Below are positions 1-9,026 of a stretch of DNA of 64,000 nt, one piece after another. This DNA comes from Pseudomonadota bacterium (lineage in GTDB: Bacteria > Pseudomonadota > Alphaproteobacteria > Rhizobiales > Pleomorphomonadaceae), in contig JAGSYU010000007.1 of the NCBI GenBank assembly GCA_018262575.1, positions 1 to 64,000 of the forward strand, in the 5' to 3' direction. Each line of letters begins with the position of its first letter. Positions within the stretch are counted from its first letter, which is position 1. The translations under genes and the position numbers were made by a program. The notes beneath the pieces are model-generated. The model made no database searches, was not told the origin of the DNA, and worked only from the letters and a program-made list of their open reading frames with translations.

Positions 1-124
1 GCTCTGGACCTATGGTGCCGGCAGCCCGTTCTGGGTCGGCGTTTATCTGACGGTGATGGCTGGTCTCACCTTCACCGCGCTTTTCCTTGGCAAGGAAACC
101 AGCGGCGTCGACATCGACGCCTGA
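1..124 (+). CDS. MFS transporter, C-terminal end (partial)
   Basis: The reading frame is open at the left edge (codons start at base 2) and ends with TGA at 122-124, giving the last 40 residues of a protein. They contain one hydrophobic segment (FWVGVYLTVMAGLTFTALFL) followed by a short polar tail ending in TSGVDIDA. This layout and the tail resemble the last membrane helix of metabolite:H+ symporter (MHS) members of the major facilitator superfamily. The substrate cannot be told from this fragment. A good intrinsic terminator follows, so it closes its transcript. Confidence 0.6.
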   Translation, partial: LWTYGAGSPFWVGVYLTVMAGLTFTALFLGKETSGVDIDA

Positions 125-148
125 GCGGCAGTCGCAAAGACATCGAAA

Positions 149-175
149 GCGGTCGCCATAGGCGGCCGCTTTTTT
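149..175 (+). terminator. Rho-independent terminator
   Basis: A 9-bp stem (149-157 with 161-169, one G-U pair) with an ATA loop is followed by six T (170-175). It lies 25 bases after the MFS stop codon. Confidence 0.85.
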
Positions 176-211
176 GTTGCGCGCCTCACAATCGTCTCCT
201 AAAAGAGACGT

Positions 212-778
212 ATGGATACTTTAGAGGACGATACTGGCGTTCGACTCGCCGCCCGCCTCCGCCGTGAGCGCGAGGGGCGCGGCTGGTCGCTAGCCGATCT
301 CGCGGCACGCTCCGGCGTGGGCAAGGCGACCATCTCCAAGATCGAACGGGGTGACGCATCGCCGACAGCGGGTGTGCTGGTCCGCCTCGCCGCCGCCTTC
401 GACCTGACGCTGGCGAGCCTGCTCGTCCGGGCCGAGGCCGGCGCCGACCGGCTGATCCGCGCCGCCGACCAGCCGGTGTGGCGCGACCCCGATACGGGTT
501 ATCTCAGGCGGCAGGTGTTCCTTCGCCCCGACCATCCGCTGGAGATCGTCGAGGTGACGATGCCGCCAGGGAAAAGTGCCGTGTTGCCAGCGGCGTCCTA
601 CGCCTTCATCCGGCAGGTGGTCTGGCTAACCGAGGGCGACCTCGTCGTCACCGATCCGGACGGTCGGCACGTGCTCGCGGCCGGCGATTGCCTGGGTTTC
701 GGCCCGCCGGCCGACGTCACCATTTCCAACGAAAGCGACGCGCCCGCCCGCTATATCGTGGCGCTCGCAAGGAGCTGA
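212..778 (+). CDS. XRE-family transcriptional regulator with cupin domain
   Basis: 188 residues. Residues about 10-70 form an XRE/Cro helix-turn-helix (LAARLRRERE, SLADLAARSGVGKATISKIERG), and residues about 105-186 form a cupin-like sensor domain. Proteins of this HTH-cupin class usually repress or activate a neighbouring catabolic or resistance gene in response to a small molecule bound by the cupin. The GNAT gene begins one base after its stop, with its ribosome-binding site AAGGAG inside this gene, so the two are cotranscribed and the acetyltransferase may be the regulated function. The ligand is unknown. Confidence 0.85.
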   Translation: MDTLEDDTGVRLAARLRREREGRGWSLADLAARSGVGKATISKIERGDASPTAGVLVRLAAAFDLTLASLLVRAEAGADRLIRAADQPVWRDPDTGYLRRQVFLRPDHPLEIVEVTMPPGKSAVLPAASYAFIRQVVWLTEGDLVVTDPDGRHVLAAGDCLGFGPPADVTISNESDAPARYIVALARS

Positions 779-779
779 C

Positions 780-1298
780 ATGCCCGATTTTACCGTTCGT
801 CCGCTCGGCCCGGATGCCGCCACCGTCAACGCGCTCGCCGCGCTGATCGTCGAGACGGTGGCCGGCGGTGGCTCGGTGAGCTTCATGCATCCGCTAGCCA
901 TGGACGACGCACGCGCCTTCTGGCAGGGGGCGCTTACCGCCGCCGCCGAGGGCCGGCGCATGGTACTCGGCGCTTTCGACGGCGATGCGCTCATTGGTAC
1001 GCTGACGCTGCTGCTTGACTGCCCACCCAACCAGCCGCATCGGGCCGAGTTCGCCAAGATGATGACACAGCCAAGCCAGCGCGGCCGTGGCGTTGCCACG
1101 GCACTGATCAACGAGGCCGAAGGAATCGCCCGCGCCAGAGGACGGACGTTGATCGTGCTCGACACGGCGAGCGACGGCGGCGCCGGACCACTTTACGAGC
1201 GCTGCGGCTTCCGCCTCGCCGGTGAGGTGCCGAACTATGCGTTGAAGCCGCACGGCGGCCTGACCGGCACGCTCTATTATTACAAGGAACTGGCTTAG
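780..1298 (+). CDS. GNAT family N-acetyltransferase
   Basis: 172 residues with a GNAT fold. The acetyl-CoA pyrophosphate loop is visible as QPSQRGRGVATALINEAE (about residues 97-114; R/Q-x-x-G-x-G/A), and the C-terminal LYERCGF segment is typical of motif B. It would transfer acetyl from acetyl-CoA to an amine; the acceptor cannot be predicted. It is translationally coupled to the upstream XRE-cupin regulator (1-base gap). Its 3' end overlaps the convergent TrmH-type gene by 4 bases. Confidence 0.85.
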   Translation: MPDFTVRPLGPDAATVNALAALIVETVAGGGSVSFMHPLAMDDARAFWQGALTAAAEGRRMVLGAFDGDALIGTLTLLLDCPPNQPHRAEFAKMMTQPSQRGRGVATALINEAEGIARARGRTLIVLDTASDGGAGPLYERCGFRLAGEVPNYALKPHGGLTGTLYYYKELA

Positions 1299-2122
1299 TT
1301 CAGCTGGCCGCGCCTCAGTTCGTAGAGCATGACGCCGGTCGCCACCGCCAGATTGAGGCTGTCGGCACGACCGGCCATCGGGATCTTGACGCGCACGTCG
1401 CAGGCCGCCGTCATCTCCTCGGTCATGCCGGCCTGCTCGTTGCCCATCACCAGCATCGTTGGCGCCTGGCTTTCGACCTGGCGATAGTCATGCGTCGCCT
1501 TGAGATGGGTACCAACGAGGCGGATGCCGGTCGTTCTCGCCCAGGCGACAAAGGCATCGCGACCGGTCTTGACCAGCGGCACGTGGAACAGCGAGCCCAT
1601 GGTGGCGCGCACCGCCTCGAAGGAGAACGGGTCGCAGGTTTCGCCGACCAGAACGACACCCTTGGCACCCACCGAATCCACGGTGCGAATAATGGTGCCG
1701 AGATTGCCGGGGTCGCGCACCTGTTCCAGCGCCACCCAGACCTCGCCCTCGCCCACCTTGACGTCGGCGAGCGGCTTCAGTCGCTGACCGAACACACCGA
1801 CCACCATCTGCGGATTGTCACGATGGGTGATCTTGGCCAGCACCGCCTCGCCCATCTCCAGCACGTCGCCGCCGCGCGCGCGCACGGCGGCGGCGGCCTT
1901 GGCAACATGCGGCTGGTCGCGCACCGCTGGCGCGTAGGCGATAGCGGCGATCGGCCAATTCTCCTCCAATGCGTCGGTGACCAGCTTCAGTCCCTCGCCC
2001 AGGAAGCGCCCCGTTTCCTCGCGCGCCTTCTTCATGGCGAGCGCCCGGATATCCTTGACGATCGGGTTGGTGAGCGAGGTGATCTGCCGGACAGCGCCGG
2101 GTGCCTTGTCCCTGTTGGTCAT
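1295..2122 (-). CDS. TrmH/SpoU-family RNA 2'-O-methyltransferase
   Basis: 275 residues of a SPOUT methyltransferase. The N-terminal substrate-binding part (about 1-100) has the ITSLTNPIVKDIRAL start common to TsnR/RlmB-like enzymes. The trefoil-knot SAM domain shows all three motifs: EQVRDPGNLGTIIRTVDSVG, LVMGNEQAGM and IPMAGRADSLNLAVATGVMLYE. It methylates a ribose 2'-OH in rRNA or tRNA; the target nucleotide is not predictable. The next gene, another RNA methyltransferase, ends 3 bases upstream of this start, so the two form a leftward operon for RNA modification. Confidence 0.9.
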   Translation of the reverse strand: MTNRDKAPGAVRQITSLTNPIVKDIRALAMKKAREETGRFLGEGLKLVTDALEENWPIAAIAYAPAVRDQPHVAKAAAAVRARGGDVLEMGEAVLAKITHRDNPQMVVGVFGQRLKPLADVKVGEGEVWVALEQVRDPGNLGTIIRTVDSVGAKGVVLVGETCDPFSFEAVRATMGSLFHVPLVKTGRDAFVAWARTTGIRLVGTHLKATHDYRQVESQAPTMLVMGNEQAGMTEEMTAACDVRVKIPMAGRADSLNLAVATGVMLYELRRGQLN

Positions 2123-2125
2123 GGC

Positions 2126-3211
2126 TCAGGCTCCGAGAAATCGTGAGAACATCGATGTGGCGAGCAGCCGGCCCGGCCGCGTGGGGTCGCCGGTTTCGCG
2201 GACGGCGAGCTCGCCCGACGACAGCACACCCGGCCGGTGGCCGAGGAGGTCGGCGGTGATCTCGTGGATGGACAGGAATGAGGCGCGGATGGCGTAGGCG
2301 GTCAGCACCGCGAAGGCCGGCCCGGGCGCCAGTATTTGCCGCGTCAGATCGAGAAGGTGCGGCAGGTCGGCTTCGAGCGACCACACCTCGCCGTCCGGCC
2401 CGCGGCCAAAGCGTGGCGGATCCAGCAGAATACCGTCGTAGTGCTTGCCTCGCCGCACCTCGCGCTCGGCGAACTTGACGGCATCGTCGACGATCCAGCG
2501 GATCGGCGCGGCGTCGAGACCGGCCAGCGCCTGGTTCTCGCGTCCCCAGGCCACCGACTTTTTCGAGGCGTCGACGTGCGTCACCTCGGCGCCGGCCTCG
2601 GCGGCGATCAGCGAGGCAATGCCGGTATAACCGAACAGATTGAGCAGCTTCGGCCGCTCCGGCCCGCGATGGGCTTTCAACCGCTCGACCATCCAGCTCC
2701 AGTGGGCGATCTGCTCGGCAAAGATGCCGACGTGGCGGAAGGCGGTCAACTGGCAGACAACGGGAAGGCCCATCACCCGCATCTCCCAGGCGGTCCCGAT
2801 GCCCGGCCCGGTCCGCCAGCGTCCAGGGCCATCCTCCTCGACGTCGCCGGTAAAGGCGGCACCGGCGGACGCCCAGACCGACGGTGCAAGCCGACGCGGC
2901 CCCATGGCCTGCGGCTCCGGCCGCACCACCGTCAGGTCGCCATAGCGCTCGAGCTTCTCGCCCTCGCCCATGTCGAGCAGGCGATAATCGTCCCAGCCAT
3001 CAGTAATAACCAGCGCGGCCACCTCTTCCGAGGCAAGGCGCGGACCGAGCACGGCCGGCATCGGCCGCTTGAGGGCGGCGGCGGCGGATGGGCGGGCAGG
3101 GCCGCGCACTTCGGGCCGCACCGTTTGCTTTGCCGTTTCCCCAGCCACCTCAGGCTTGTGGGCGCGGCCGGTGCGGAAGGGCGGTTTCGGGGAGAAGGGC
3201 GGCTTGGCCAA
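2126..3211 (-). CDS. Class I SAM-dependent rRNA methyltransferase (RlmI/RlmK-like)
   Basis: 361 residues. The Rossmann SAM-binding core has [20 protein letters not shown] (motif I), an acidic VDASKKSV loop (motif II) and [13 protein letters not shown] (motif IV; the DPP signature of amino-N or C5 nucleotide methylation). This matches the COG1092 family that methylates 23S rRNA cytosine or guanine. The first 60 residues are a basic, proline-rich, low-complexity extension; a later start is possible and would not affect the catalytic domain. It is the first gene of a leftward pair with the TrmH-like methyltransferase. Confidence 0.85.
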   Translation of the reverse strand: MAKPPFSPKPPFRTGRAHKPEVAGETAKQTVRPEVRGPARPSAAAALKRPMPAVLGPRLASEEVAALVITDGWDDYRLLDMGEGEKLERYGDLTVVRPEPQAMGPRRLAPSVWASAGAAFTGDVEEDGPGRWRTGPGIGTAWEMRVMGLPVVCQLTAFRHVGIFAEQIAHWSWMVERLKAHRGPERPKLLNLFGYTGIASLIAAEAGAEVTHVDASKKSVAWGRENQALAGLDAAPIRWIVDDAVKFAEREVRRGKHYDGILLDPPRFGRGPDGEVWSLEADLPHLLDLTRQILAPGPAFAVLTAYAIRASFLSIHEITADLLGHRPGVLSSGELAVRETGDPTRPGRLLATSMFSRFLGA

Positions 3212-3391
3212 TGCGGGGCGTCCGGACAGGAAGGGATCTTTGGCTCTTATACACGGCCGCCGATCGGAATGAAGCGCCGCTTTCCCGCCTGTTCATCGAT
3301 CGCCGCCCTTTACGGGACTTCCCCGACAGGGCTACAAGGGCGCAACCTCGCGGAGCCCATCGCTCCGCGGCCGACATCTACGGAGAACAGC

Positions 3392-4114
3392 ATGCGCCCG
3401 TCCCGCCGCGCCCCCGACGAGTTGCGTCCCGTCAGCCTTGAGCGCGGCGTGTCGCGCCACGCCGAAGGCTCCTGCCTTGTGAAGTTTGGCGATACGCACG
3501 TACTCGTCACCGCCTCGGTCGACGAAAAGGTGCCGCCATGGCTGCGGGGTGGCGGCAAGGGCTGGGTGACCGCCGAATACGGCATGCTGCCGCGTGCCAC
3601 CGGCGAGCGCATGAAACGCGAGGCGGCAGCCGGCAAGCAGTCGGGCCGCACCCAGGAGATCCAGCGGCTGATCGGCCGCAGCTTGCGCGCCGTCGTCGAC
3701 CTGATCGCCCTCGGCGAGCGGCAGATCATCATCGACTGCGACGTCATCCAGGCTGACGGCGGCACCCGCACCGCCTCGATCACCGGTGCCTACGTGGCGC
3801 TCTATGACGCCATCGAGTGGATGCGCCGACGCAATTTGGTGCCAGCCCAGGCCAAGGTGCTGCGCGACCACGTCGCCGCCATCTCCTGCGGCATCTCCGA
3901 TGGCGTGCCGGTGCTCGACCTCGACTATATCGAGGACTCCGCGGCCGAGACCGACGCCAACTTCGTGATCACCGGCTCCGGCGGCCTCGTCGAGATCCAG
4001 GGCACCGCCGAGGGCGCCCCGTTCTCCGAAGACGAACTGCATCAGTTGCTCGCGCTGGCCAAGGGCGGCATCGCCAAGCTGATCGACCTGCAGAAAGCGA
4101 CCATCGCGTCCTGA
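3392..4114 (+). CDS. rph: Ribonuclease PH
   Basis: 240 residues, the usual RNase PH length. It is a phosphorolytic 3'-5' exoribonuclease that trims tRNA 3' ends. Characteristic segments are [19 protein letters not shown] at the N terminus, [37 protein letters not shown], and [23 protein letters not shown]. The ATG at 3392 is preceded by GGAGAA, and upstream in-frame extension has no RNase PH similarity. rdgB begins 11 bases downstream and hemW follows, a common alphaproteobacterial trio. Confidence 0.97.
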   Translation: MRPSRRAPDELRPVSLERGVSRHAEGSCLVKFGDTHVLVTASVDEKVPPWLRGGGKGWVTAEYGMLPRATGERMKREAAAGKQSGRTQEIQRLIGRSLRAVVDLIALGERQIIIDCDVIQADGGTRTASITGAYVALYDAIEWMRRRNLVPAQAKVLRDHVAAISCGISDGVPVLDLDYIEDSAAETDANFVITGSGGLVEIQGTAEGAPFSEDELHQLLALAKGGIAKLIDLQKATIAS

Positions 4115-4125
4115 AAGGGCTTGAT

Positions 4126-4791
4126 ATGACCGACCAGCGCCGTATCGACGGCAAACGCCTCGTGGTTGCCACCCACAACAATGGCAAGCTCCGGGAGTTC
4201 TACTTCCTGCTGGGCGGCCTTTCGATCGACCTCGTCTCGGCCGGCGATCTCGGCCTGCCGGTGCCGGTCGAGGACGGCGAGACTTTCGTCGACAATGCCC
4301 GCATCAAGGCGCTGGCAGCCGCCCGCGCTGCCGGCGAGGTGGCGCTTGCCGACGATTCGGGCCTCTGCGTCGAAGCCCTGGATGGCCGGCCCGGCGTTCA
4401 TACCGCCGACTGGGCCGGGCCGAACCGTGACTGGTCGATGGCCATGCGCCTTGTCGAGGAAGAACTCTACAAGGCCGGCGCCGCGACGCCGGACAGGCGG
4501 CGAGCGACCTTCGTGTCGCTGCTGTGCCTCGCCTGGCCGGACGGACATACCCAGGAATATCTCGGCACGCGCGATGGCACGCTGGTCTGGCCGCCACGCT
4601 CGGCCGATTTCGGCCACGGCTATGACCCCGTCTTCATGCCGGACGGCGAGAGCAAGACCTTCGGCGAGATGACCGAAGCGGAAAAGCACGGCTCGATCTG
4701 GGACGCGCCGGGGCCGCTGTCGCACCGCTCGCGGTCGCTGAAGCTGCTCGTCGAAGGCGCGTTCCCCGTCGGCTTCGGACCGCGTGGGTGA
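4126..4791 (+). CDS. rdgB: Non-canonical purine NTP pyrophosphatase (dITP/XTP)
   Basis: 221 residues of the Ham1/RdgB family, which hydrolyses dITP, dGTP analogues and XTP to monophosphates and keeps deaminated purines out of DNA. Visible motifs: VVATHNNGKLREF (substrate loop near the N terminus), ADDSGLCVEALDGRPGVH (metal and base binding), FGYDP-type segment as GHGYDPVFMPDG, and SHRSRSLKLL at the C terminus. It sits 11 bases after rph, and its stop is 4 bases before the hemW start, so the three are one transcript. Confidence 0.96.
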   Translation: MTDQRRIDGKRLVVATHNNGKLREFYFLLGGLSIDLVSAGDLGLPVPVEDGETFVDNARIKALAAARAAGEVALADDSGLCVEALDGRPGVHTADWAGPNRDWSMAMRLVEEELYKAGAATPDRRRATFVSLLCLAWPDGHTQEYLGTRDGTLVWPPRSADFGHGYDPVFMPDGESKTFGEMTEAEKHGSIWDAPGPLSHRSRSLKLLVEGAFPVGFGPRG

Positions 4792-4795
4792 ACCG

Positions 4796-5998
4796 ATGAG
4801 CGAGCGGGATCTTCTTTCGGGGGTGGAAGCGGCGGCCCAGGGCACGCCGGACATCGGCTTTGGTGTCTATATCCATTGGCCCTTCTGCGCCCGCAAGTGT
4901 CCCTATTGTGACTTCAACAGCCACGTCCGGCCGAAGGGCATCGACGAGGCCGGCTATCTCGCCGCCATGGAGCGGGAGATCGCCGCCCATGCCCGCCTTA
5001 CCCCCGGCCGTACGGTAACCTCGGTGTTCCTCGGCGGCGGCACGCCGTCGCTGATGAAGCCGGAAAGCGTCGGCCGTCTTCTCGACCTGATCGGTCATCA
5101 TTGGCAGATGTCGGCCGAGGCCGAGATCACGCTGGAGGCCAACCCGTCATCGGTGGAGGCCGAACGCTTCCGCGGGTATCGGGCGGCCGGCGTCAACCGC
5201 CTGTCGCTCGGTGTGCAGGCGCTCAACGATGCCGACCTCAAGTTTCTTGGCCGGCTGCACAATGTCGACGAGGCGCTCCGTGCGCTGGAGCTGGCGCGTG
5301 AGACTTTCCCGCGCCTGTCCTTCGACCTGATCTACGCCCGCCCCTACCAGAGCCTGGAAGCCTGGGAGGCGGAACTTCGGCGCGCCATAGGCTTTGCCGC
5401 CGATCACCTGTCGCTCTACCAGCTGACCATCGAGCCGGACACTGCCTTTGAGAAACTGTATGCCGCCGGCAAACTCGTGGTGCCGGATGCCGACGCCGCT
5501 GCCGACCTGTACGAGCTGACGCAGACGATTGCCGGCGCCGCCGGCCTGCCGGCCTATGAGATCTCCAACCACGCCGCGCCGGGCGGCGAGAGCCAGCACA
5601 ATCTCCTTTACTGGCGGTATGGCGAATATATCGGCCTCGGCCCTGGCGCTCACGGCCGCATCGTTCACGGTGATGACCGCGGCCGCCTTGCCACCGTCGC
5701 CGAGCGCAACCCGGAAGCCTGGACAAAGCGCGTCATGGAAATCGGCCACGGCGTGATCGAAACCGAAGAAATCTTCGGCGAGACGGCTGGCGACGAAATG
5801 CTGCTGATGGGCCTCCGCCTCGTCGAAGGCATCGACGTTGCCCGCTACCGGCGGCTTGCCGGCCGTGGCTTTGACCCGGCGCGGGTTTCTGATCTGGTCG
5901 CGCACGGTATGGTGGAAGTGCTGCCGGATGGCCGCATCCGCACCACACCGGGCGGCGCCTTCGTGCTCGACGCCGTGGTCGCCGACCTCGCCGCCTGA
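4796..5998 (+). CDS. hemW: Heme chaperone HemW (radical SAM, formerly CPO-like)
   Basis: 400 residues. The radical-SAM cluster motif CARKCPYCDFN (CxxxCxxC) lies near residue 30, followed by FLGGGTPSLM and the NPSS segment that binds SAM. A C-terminal HemN-like domain contains YEISNHA and GLGPGAHGR. HemW homologues bind haem and deliver it to haem proteins; they are often misannotated as oxygen-independent coproporphyrinogen oxidase. The ATG at 4796 is chosen over an in-frame GTG at 4784 because it follows the rdgB stop and matches the usual start. No terminator was seen before the convergent oxidoreductase gene. Confidence 0.93.
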   Translation: MSERDLLSGVEAAAQGTPDIGFGVYIHWPFCARKCPYCDFNSHVRPKGIDEAGYLAAMEREIAAHARLTPGRTVTSVFLGGGTPSLMKPESVGRLLDLIGHHWQMSAEAEITLEANPSSVEAERFRGYRAAGVNRLSLGVQALNDADLKFLGRLHNVDEALRALELARETFPRLSFDLIYARPYQSLEAWEAELRRAIGFAADHLSLYQLTIEPDTAFEKLYAAGKLVVPDADAAADLYELTQTIAGAAGLPAYEISNHAAPGGESQHNLLYWRYGEYIGLGPGAHGRIVHGDDRGRLATVAERNPEAWTKRVMEIGHGVIETEEIFGETAGDEMLLMGLRLVEGIDVARYRRLAGRGFDPARVSDLVAHGMVEVLPDGRIRTTPGGAFVLDAVVADLAA

Positions 5999-6014
5999 AC
6001 GCCGACGGACCTAA

Positions 6015-7385
6015 CTAGAGCCTCGACATCGGTTTCGGCTTCGAGCCATCGGAGAAGCGCGACAGGCGGAAATGCGTCGGATCGACAAACGGCGTCGTTC
6101 CCGTGACGAGATCGGCAACCAGCCAGCCGGCGCCCGGACCGATGCCGAAGCCGTGACCGGAGAAGCCGGTGGCGATGATCAGACCGGAGAGGCCGGCCGC
6201 CTCCGAGATCACCGGTACCACGTCCGGCGTTACGTCAATGAAACCGGCCCAGGCCTGGACGATGCGCGTCTCCTGGAAGCCCGGAAAGCGCCGCTTCAGC
6301 TCGGTCATGGTTCGCCGCAGGAAGCGGAGATCGGGTTTCGGATCGAGGACGCGGGTCTTCTCGTAAGGCGACGTCCTGTCGAGCGCCCGTGTTGGCCAGT
6401 CATCGATCTCACGGAAGAAGCGCGAGCCGAAGGACAACGACACGTGCTGCCAATCGGAGGCCAGCGCCGGCAGGAAATCGAGGGTGAAGCGGACATGGTC
6501 GGGCGTGAGATCGGCGACATTGGCAACCCCGTTTGCCACCGTCAGGCCGCCGTCGGCGCGCTTGCGAATACCGATGACGTCATCCCAGATGCCAGCGTCG
6601 GGACCGCCGGCCACAGGATTGGTGCGCGACACCGTCGAGCGCATCTTAAGCTGCGGCAGCGTGACGCCGAGATCCTTCAAAAAGCGCCGCGACCAGGCGC
6701 CGGCGGCCAGCACCACGCGCTTGGTCTGGATGGTGCCGCGCTCGGTGACCACCGACACGATCTCACCGCAGGCGGTCTCGAGGCCGCGCGCCGCGCAGTC
6801 GGTGAGAATGACGGCGCCCTTGGCGCGAGCGGCCAGCGCAATGGCTGACGCCGCCTTCTGCGGTTCGGCGCAGCCGTCGCTTGGGCACCATAGGCCGGCC
6901 GGCGGTGGCGAGCGGTCATCCTTCATGATGCCCCTTACCGCCTCGCCCTCGATCACCTCGGCGCCGATGCCGTGCTCGGCCGCCGCCTTGACCCAGGCCC
7001 GATAGCCGTCGATATCGCGTCCACGGCGGGCGGCAAAGAAAATGCCGGTTTCCCGGAAGCCGGTATCGCCAACGCCGTGGGCGGCCATTTCCCGCCAGAG
7101 CCGCAGCGCCTCGCGAATGAGGTCAAACTCGCGCGGATCGCGATCGGCTTGCCGAACCCAGCCCCAGTTGCGGCTCGACTGCTCGCCGCCGACGTGCCCC
7201 TTTTCGAGGAGCACCACCTTGAGGCCTCGTTCGGATAGATAAAGCGCCGAACTGGTACCGATGATGCCGCCGCCGATAATCACGACATCGGCCTCCTTTG
7301 GCACGACGATATCGGACGGAACGGGATCGACCTGCGGACCCATCACTTGAAACTCCCCAAAGGCGCCGGTCATCATCGGCAGCAT
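6015..7385 (-). CDS. FAD-dependent oxidoreductase, DAO (D-amino-acid/glycine oxidase) family
   Basis: 456 residues. The dinucleotide-binding motif VVIIGGGIIGTSSALYLSERG lies at about residue 35, followed by the E-K-G of the FAD ribose site and SSRNWGWVRQ, which characterises a DAO subgroup with non-covalent or unusual flavin sites. The C-terminal GFSGHGFGIGPGAGWLVADL segment is the second FAD contact. It probably oxidises a secondary or D-amino acid amine; the substrate is not predictable. It is divergent from a nitrilase-family amidase, and a near-perfect 20-bp palindrome sits just upstream of its start codon. Confidence 0.85.
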   Translation of the reverse strand: MLPMMTGAFGEFQVMGPQVDPVPSDIVVPKEADVVIIGGGIIGTSSALYLSERGLKVVLLEKGHVGGEQSSRNWGWVRQADRDPREFDLIREALRLWREMAAHGVGDTGFRETGIFFAARRGRDIDGYRAWVKAAAEHGIGAEVIEGEAVRGIMKDDRSPPPAGLWCPSDGCAEPQKAASAIALAARAKGAVILTDCAARGLETACGEIVSVVTERGTIQTKRVVLAAGAWSRRFLKDLGVTLPQLKMRSTVSRTNPVAGGPDAGIWDDVIGIRKRADGGLTVANGVANVADLTPDHVRFTLDFLPALASDWQHVSLSFGSRFFREIDDWPTRALDRTSPYEKTRVLDPKPDLRFLRRTMTELKRRFPGFQETRIVQAWAGFIDVTPDVVPVISEAAGLSGLIIATGFSGHGFGIGPGAGWLVADLVTGTTPFVDPTHFRLSRFSDGSKPKPMSRL

Positions 7386-7387
7386 CG

Positions 7388-7407
7388 CTTTCGTTTTAAA
7401 CCGAAAG
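7388..7407. promoter_or_regulatory. Candidate operator palindrome upstream of the DAO gene
   Basis: CTTTCGTTTTAAACCGAAAG matches its own reverse complement at 18 of 20 positions. It begins 2 bases upstream of the leftward oxidoreductase start and would overlap its ribosome-binding region, as expected for a repressor site. The regulator is unknown. Confidence 0.5.
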
Positions 7408-7541
7408 TCGGGCCAATCCAGTCCGGCAGCTTCCGAAGGGCGCCTGCGAGGGAGTATTTTTTTGCTTAGGCGACCGTCGCTTGAGCGGCGGGTGTTCGGC
7501 CTGTATGCCTTGGACTATCCTCCTGTTCTCCGGAGCCGCCG

Positions 7542-8327
7542 ATGCTTCTCGCCGCCTTGCAGATGCAGTCCCACCCATCCGACGTCGCTGCCAACCTCGA
7601 CCGGCTGGAGCGGGCAGCCGCTGACGCGGCGGCCGGCGGCGCTCGCCTGTTGGTGACCCCCGAACTCGGCCTCGTCGGCTACGGCGCCGGCTCCGATCTG
7701 CCGCTTCTGGCGGAGCCGGCCGATGGGCCGCTGGCCGGCAGCGTCGCGGCGATCGCCCGCCGACATTCCCTGGGCATCGTCGCCGGCTTTGCCGAGCGCG
7801 ACGGAGAGACAGTATACAACAGCGCGCTGTTCGTTTCCGGCGACAGCTGCGCGGTCTATCGCAAGAGCCAGCTCTACGGCCTCTACGAGAAGCGCTGGTT
7901 CCGTGCCGCGCCGCCGTCGACGGTGCTCGTCCGCCATGACGGGCTGAGCTTCGGCTTGCTGATCTGCTACGACGTGGAATTCCCCGAGAACGTCCGCCGC
8001 CTCGCCCGGGCGGGCGCCGACGCCGTGCTGGTACCGACGGCCTTGCCGCAAGGTGGATCAGGCGACTTCATCGCCAGCCACATGATCGCCGTGCGCGCCT
8101 TCGAGAATCAGGTCTTTGTCGCCTATGTCGACAATTGCGGCCGCGACGGCGATTTCGCCTATGCAGGCCTCTCCCGCATCGCTGCACCCGATGGCGCCAT
8201 CCTCACAGCACCAGGTGACCGCGGCGAAGCGCTGCTGTTCGCCCGCCTCGAGCCCCAAGCCTATGCGCGCTCACGTGCCGAGAACACCTATCTTTCTGAC
8301 CTCAAAGCCTGCACGAACGGCGGCTGA
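7542..8327 (+). CDS. Carbon-nitrogen hydrolase (nitrilase superfamily amidase)
   Basis: 261 residues. The catalytic Glu-Lys-Cys triad is visible: E in TPELGLVGYG, K in YRKSQLYGLYEK, and C in GLLICYDVEFPENVR, at the usual spacing. Members hydrolyse amides or nitriles to acids and ammonia. The short form and the CYDVEFPE signature fit aliphatic or omega-amidase-like branches rather than the NAD synthetase or apolipoprotein acyltransferase branches. It is divergent from the DAO-family oxidoreductase, so the two may act on the same nitrogenous compound (inference). CTCCGGAG precedes the ATG. Confidence 0.88.
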   Translation: MLLAALQMQSHPSDVAANLDRLERAAADAAAGGARLLVTPELGLVGYGAGSDLPLLAEPADGPLAGSVAAIARRHSLGIVAGFAERDGETVYNSALFVSGDSCAVYRKSQLYGLYEKRWFRAAPPSTVLVRHDGLSFGLLICYDVEFPENVRRLARAGADAVLVPTALPQGGSGDFIASHMIAVRAFENQVFVAYVDNCGRDGDFAYAGLSRIAAPDGAILTAPGDRGEALLFARLEPQAYARSRAENTYLSDLKACTNGG

Positions 8328-8345
8328 TCGCAGCGCGATCGCGCC

Positions 8346-8384
8346 GAAAAGACAAACGGCGCGTCCCTTTCGGAAACGCGCCGT
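8346..8384 (-). terminator. Terminator of secB
   Basis: A perfect 9-bp stem (8356-8364 with 8376-8384, ACGGCGCGT/ACGCGCCGT) is followed, on the minus strand, by TTTGTCTTTTC. It lies between the convergent amidase and secB genes and serves leftward transcription best. Confidence 0.75.
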
Positions 8385-8408
8385 CACGTCGGGTCCTGAG
8401 CGTTCGCC

Positions 8409-8897
8409 TCAGTTGGCGGCGCCCTGCTGCTGCTGCGCCTGCTGCAGGCGGGCGAGATACTGCTGGTAGAGGGCGACGAAATCGATCGGGTCGATCAGGA
8501 GCGGCGGGAAGCCGCCGCGGATGACGGCATCGGCGATGATCTGACGCGCGAAGGGGAACAGAAGGCGCGGGCCTTCGATGTTGACGTAGGGGTGCAGATG
8601 CTGGGCCGGCACGTTCTGCACGGTGATGAGGCCGCCATAGGCCAGCTCGACGTTGAAGACCACCTCGTCGCCGATCGCTGCCTTGGCCTCGAGATGCAGC
8701 TCGATTTCGTAGTCGCTCTGGCTGCGCTGGCGGGAGTTGACGTTGACGCCGATGGAAATTTGTGGCGCGGTCTCGCGCGCTCTCAAGCTGTCAGGCGCCT
8801 TCGGGTTCTCAAAGGACAGGTCTTTGACATACTGGGCGACGACGCTCATCGACGGCTGGGCTTCAGCGGCGCCATTCTCGGGCTGAACCGAACTCAT
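8409..8897 (-). CDS. secB: Protein-export chaperone SecB
   Basis: 162 residues. SecB is a tetrameric cytosolic chaperone that holds preproteins unfolded and hands them to SecA. Family segments seen: QYVKDLSFENPKAPDSL, an INVNSRQ-type segment as GVNVNSRQ, YEIELHLEAKA, and YGGLITVQNVPAQHLHPYVNIEGPRLLFPFARQII near the C terminus. The ATG at 8897 has GGAGGAG 8 bases upstream; an upstream in-frame extension is not conserved. In related genomes secB is next to dnaQ and fxsA/timA; here dnaQ is 19 kb away. Confidence 0.96.
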   Translation of the reverse strand: MSSVQPENGAAEAQPSMSVVAQYVKDLSFENPKAPDSLRARETAPQISIGVNVNSRQRSQSDYEIELHLEAKAAIGDEVVFNVELAYGGLITVQNVPAQHLHPYVNIEGPRLLFPFARQIIADAVIRGGFPPLLIDPIDFVALYQQYLARLQQAQQQQGAAN

Positions 8898-9026
8898 TCT
8901 CGCACTCCTCCGGCCAGCCGGGGCGACGATGCCCGCAAGGGTGACCCTTTGTTTTGGACCGGCCACAGACAGCCGTTTCCTGGATTTTTCTGCGGGTCCG
9001 AGCGCTATCAGGCTTGACGGACGAGA

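Noticed and set aside
2336-3391. Long in-frame extension before rph
   Set aside because: It is antisense to the RNA methyltransferase. The RNase PH fold begins at ATG 3392, which has a ribosome-binding site.
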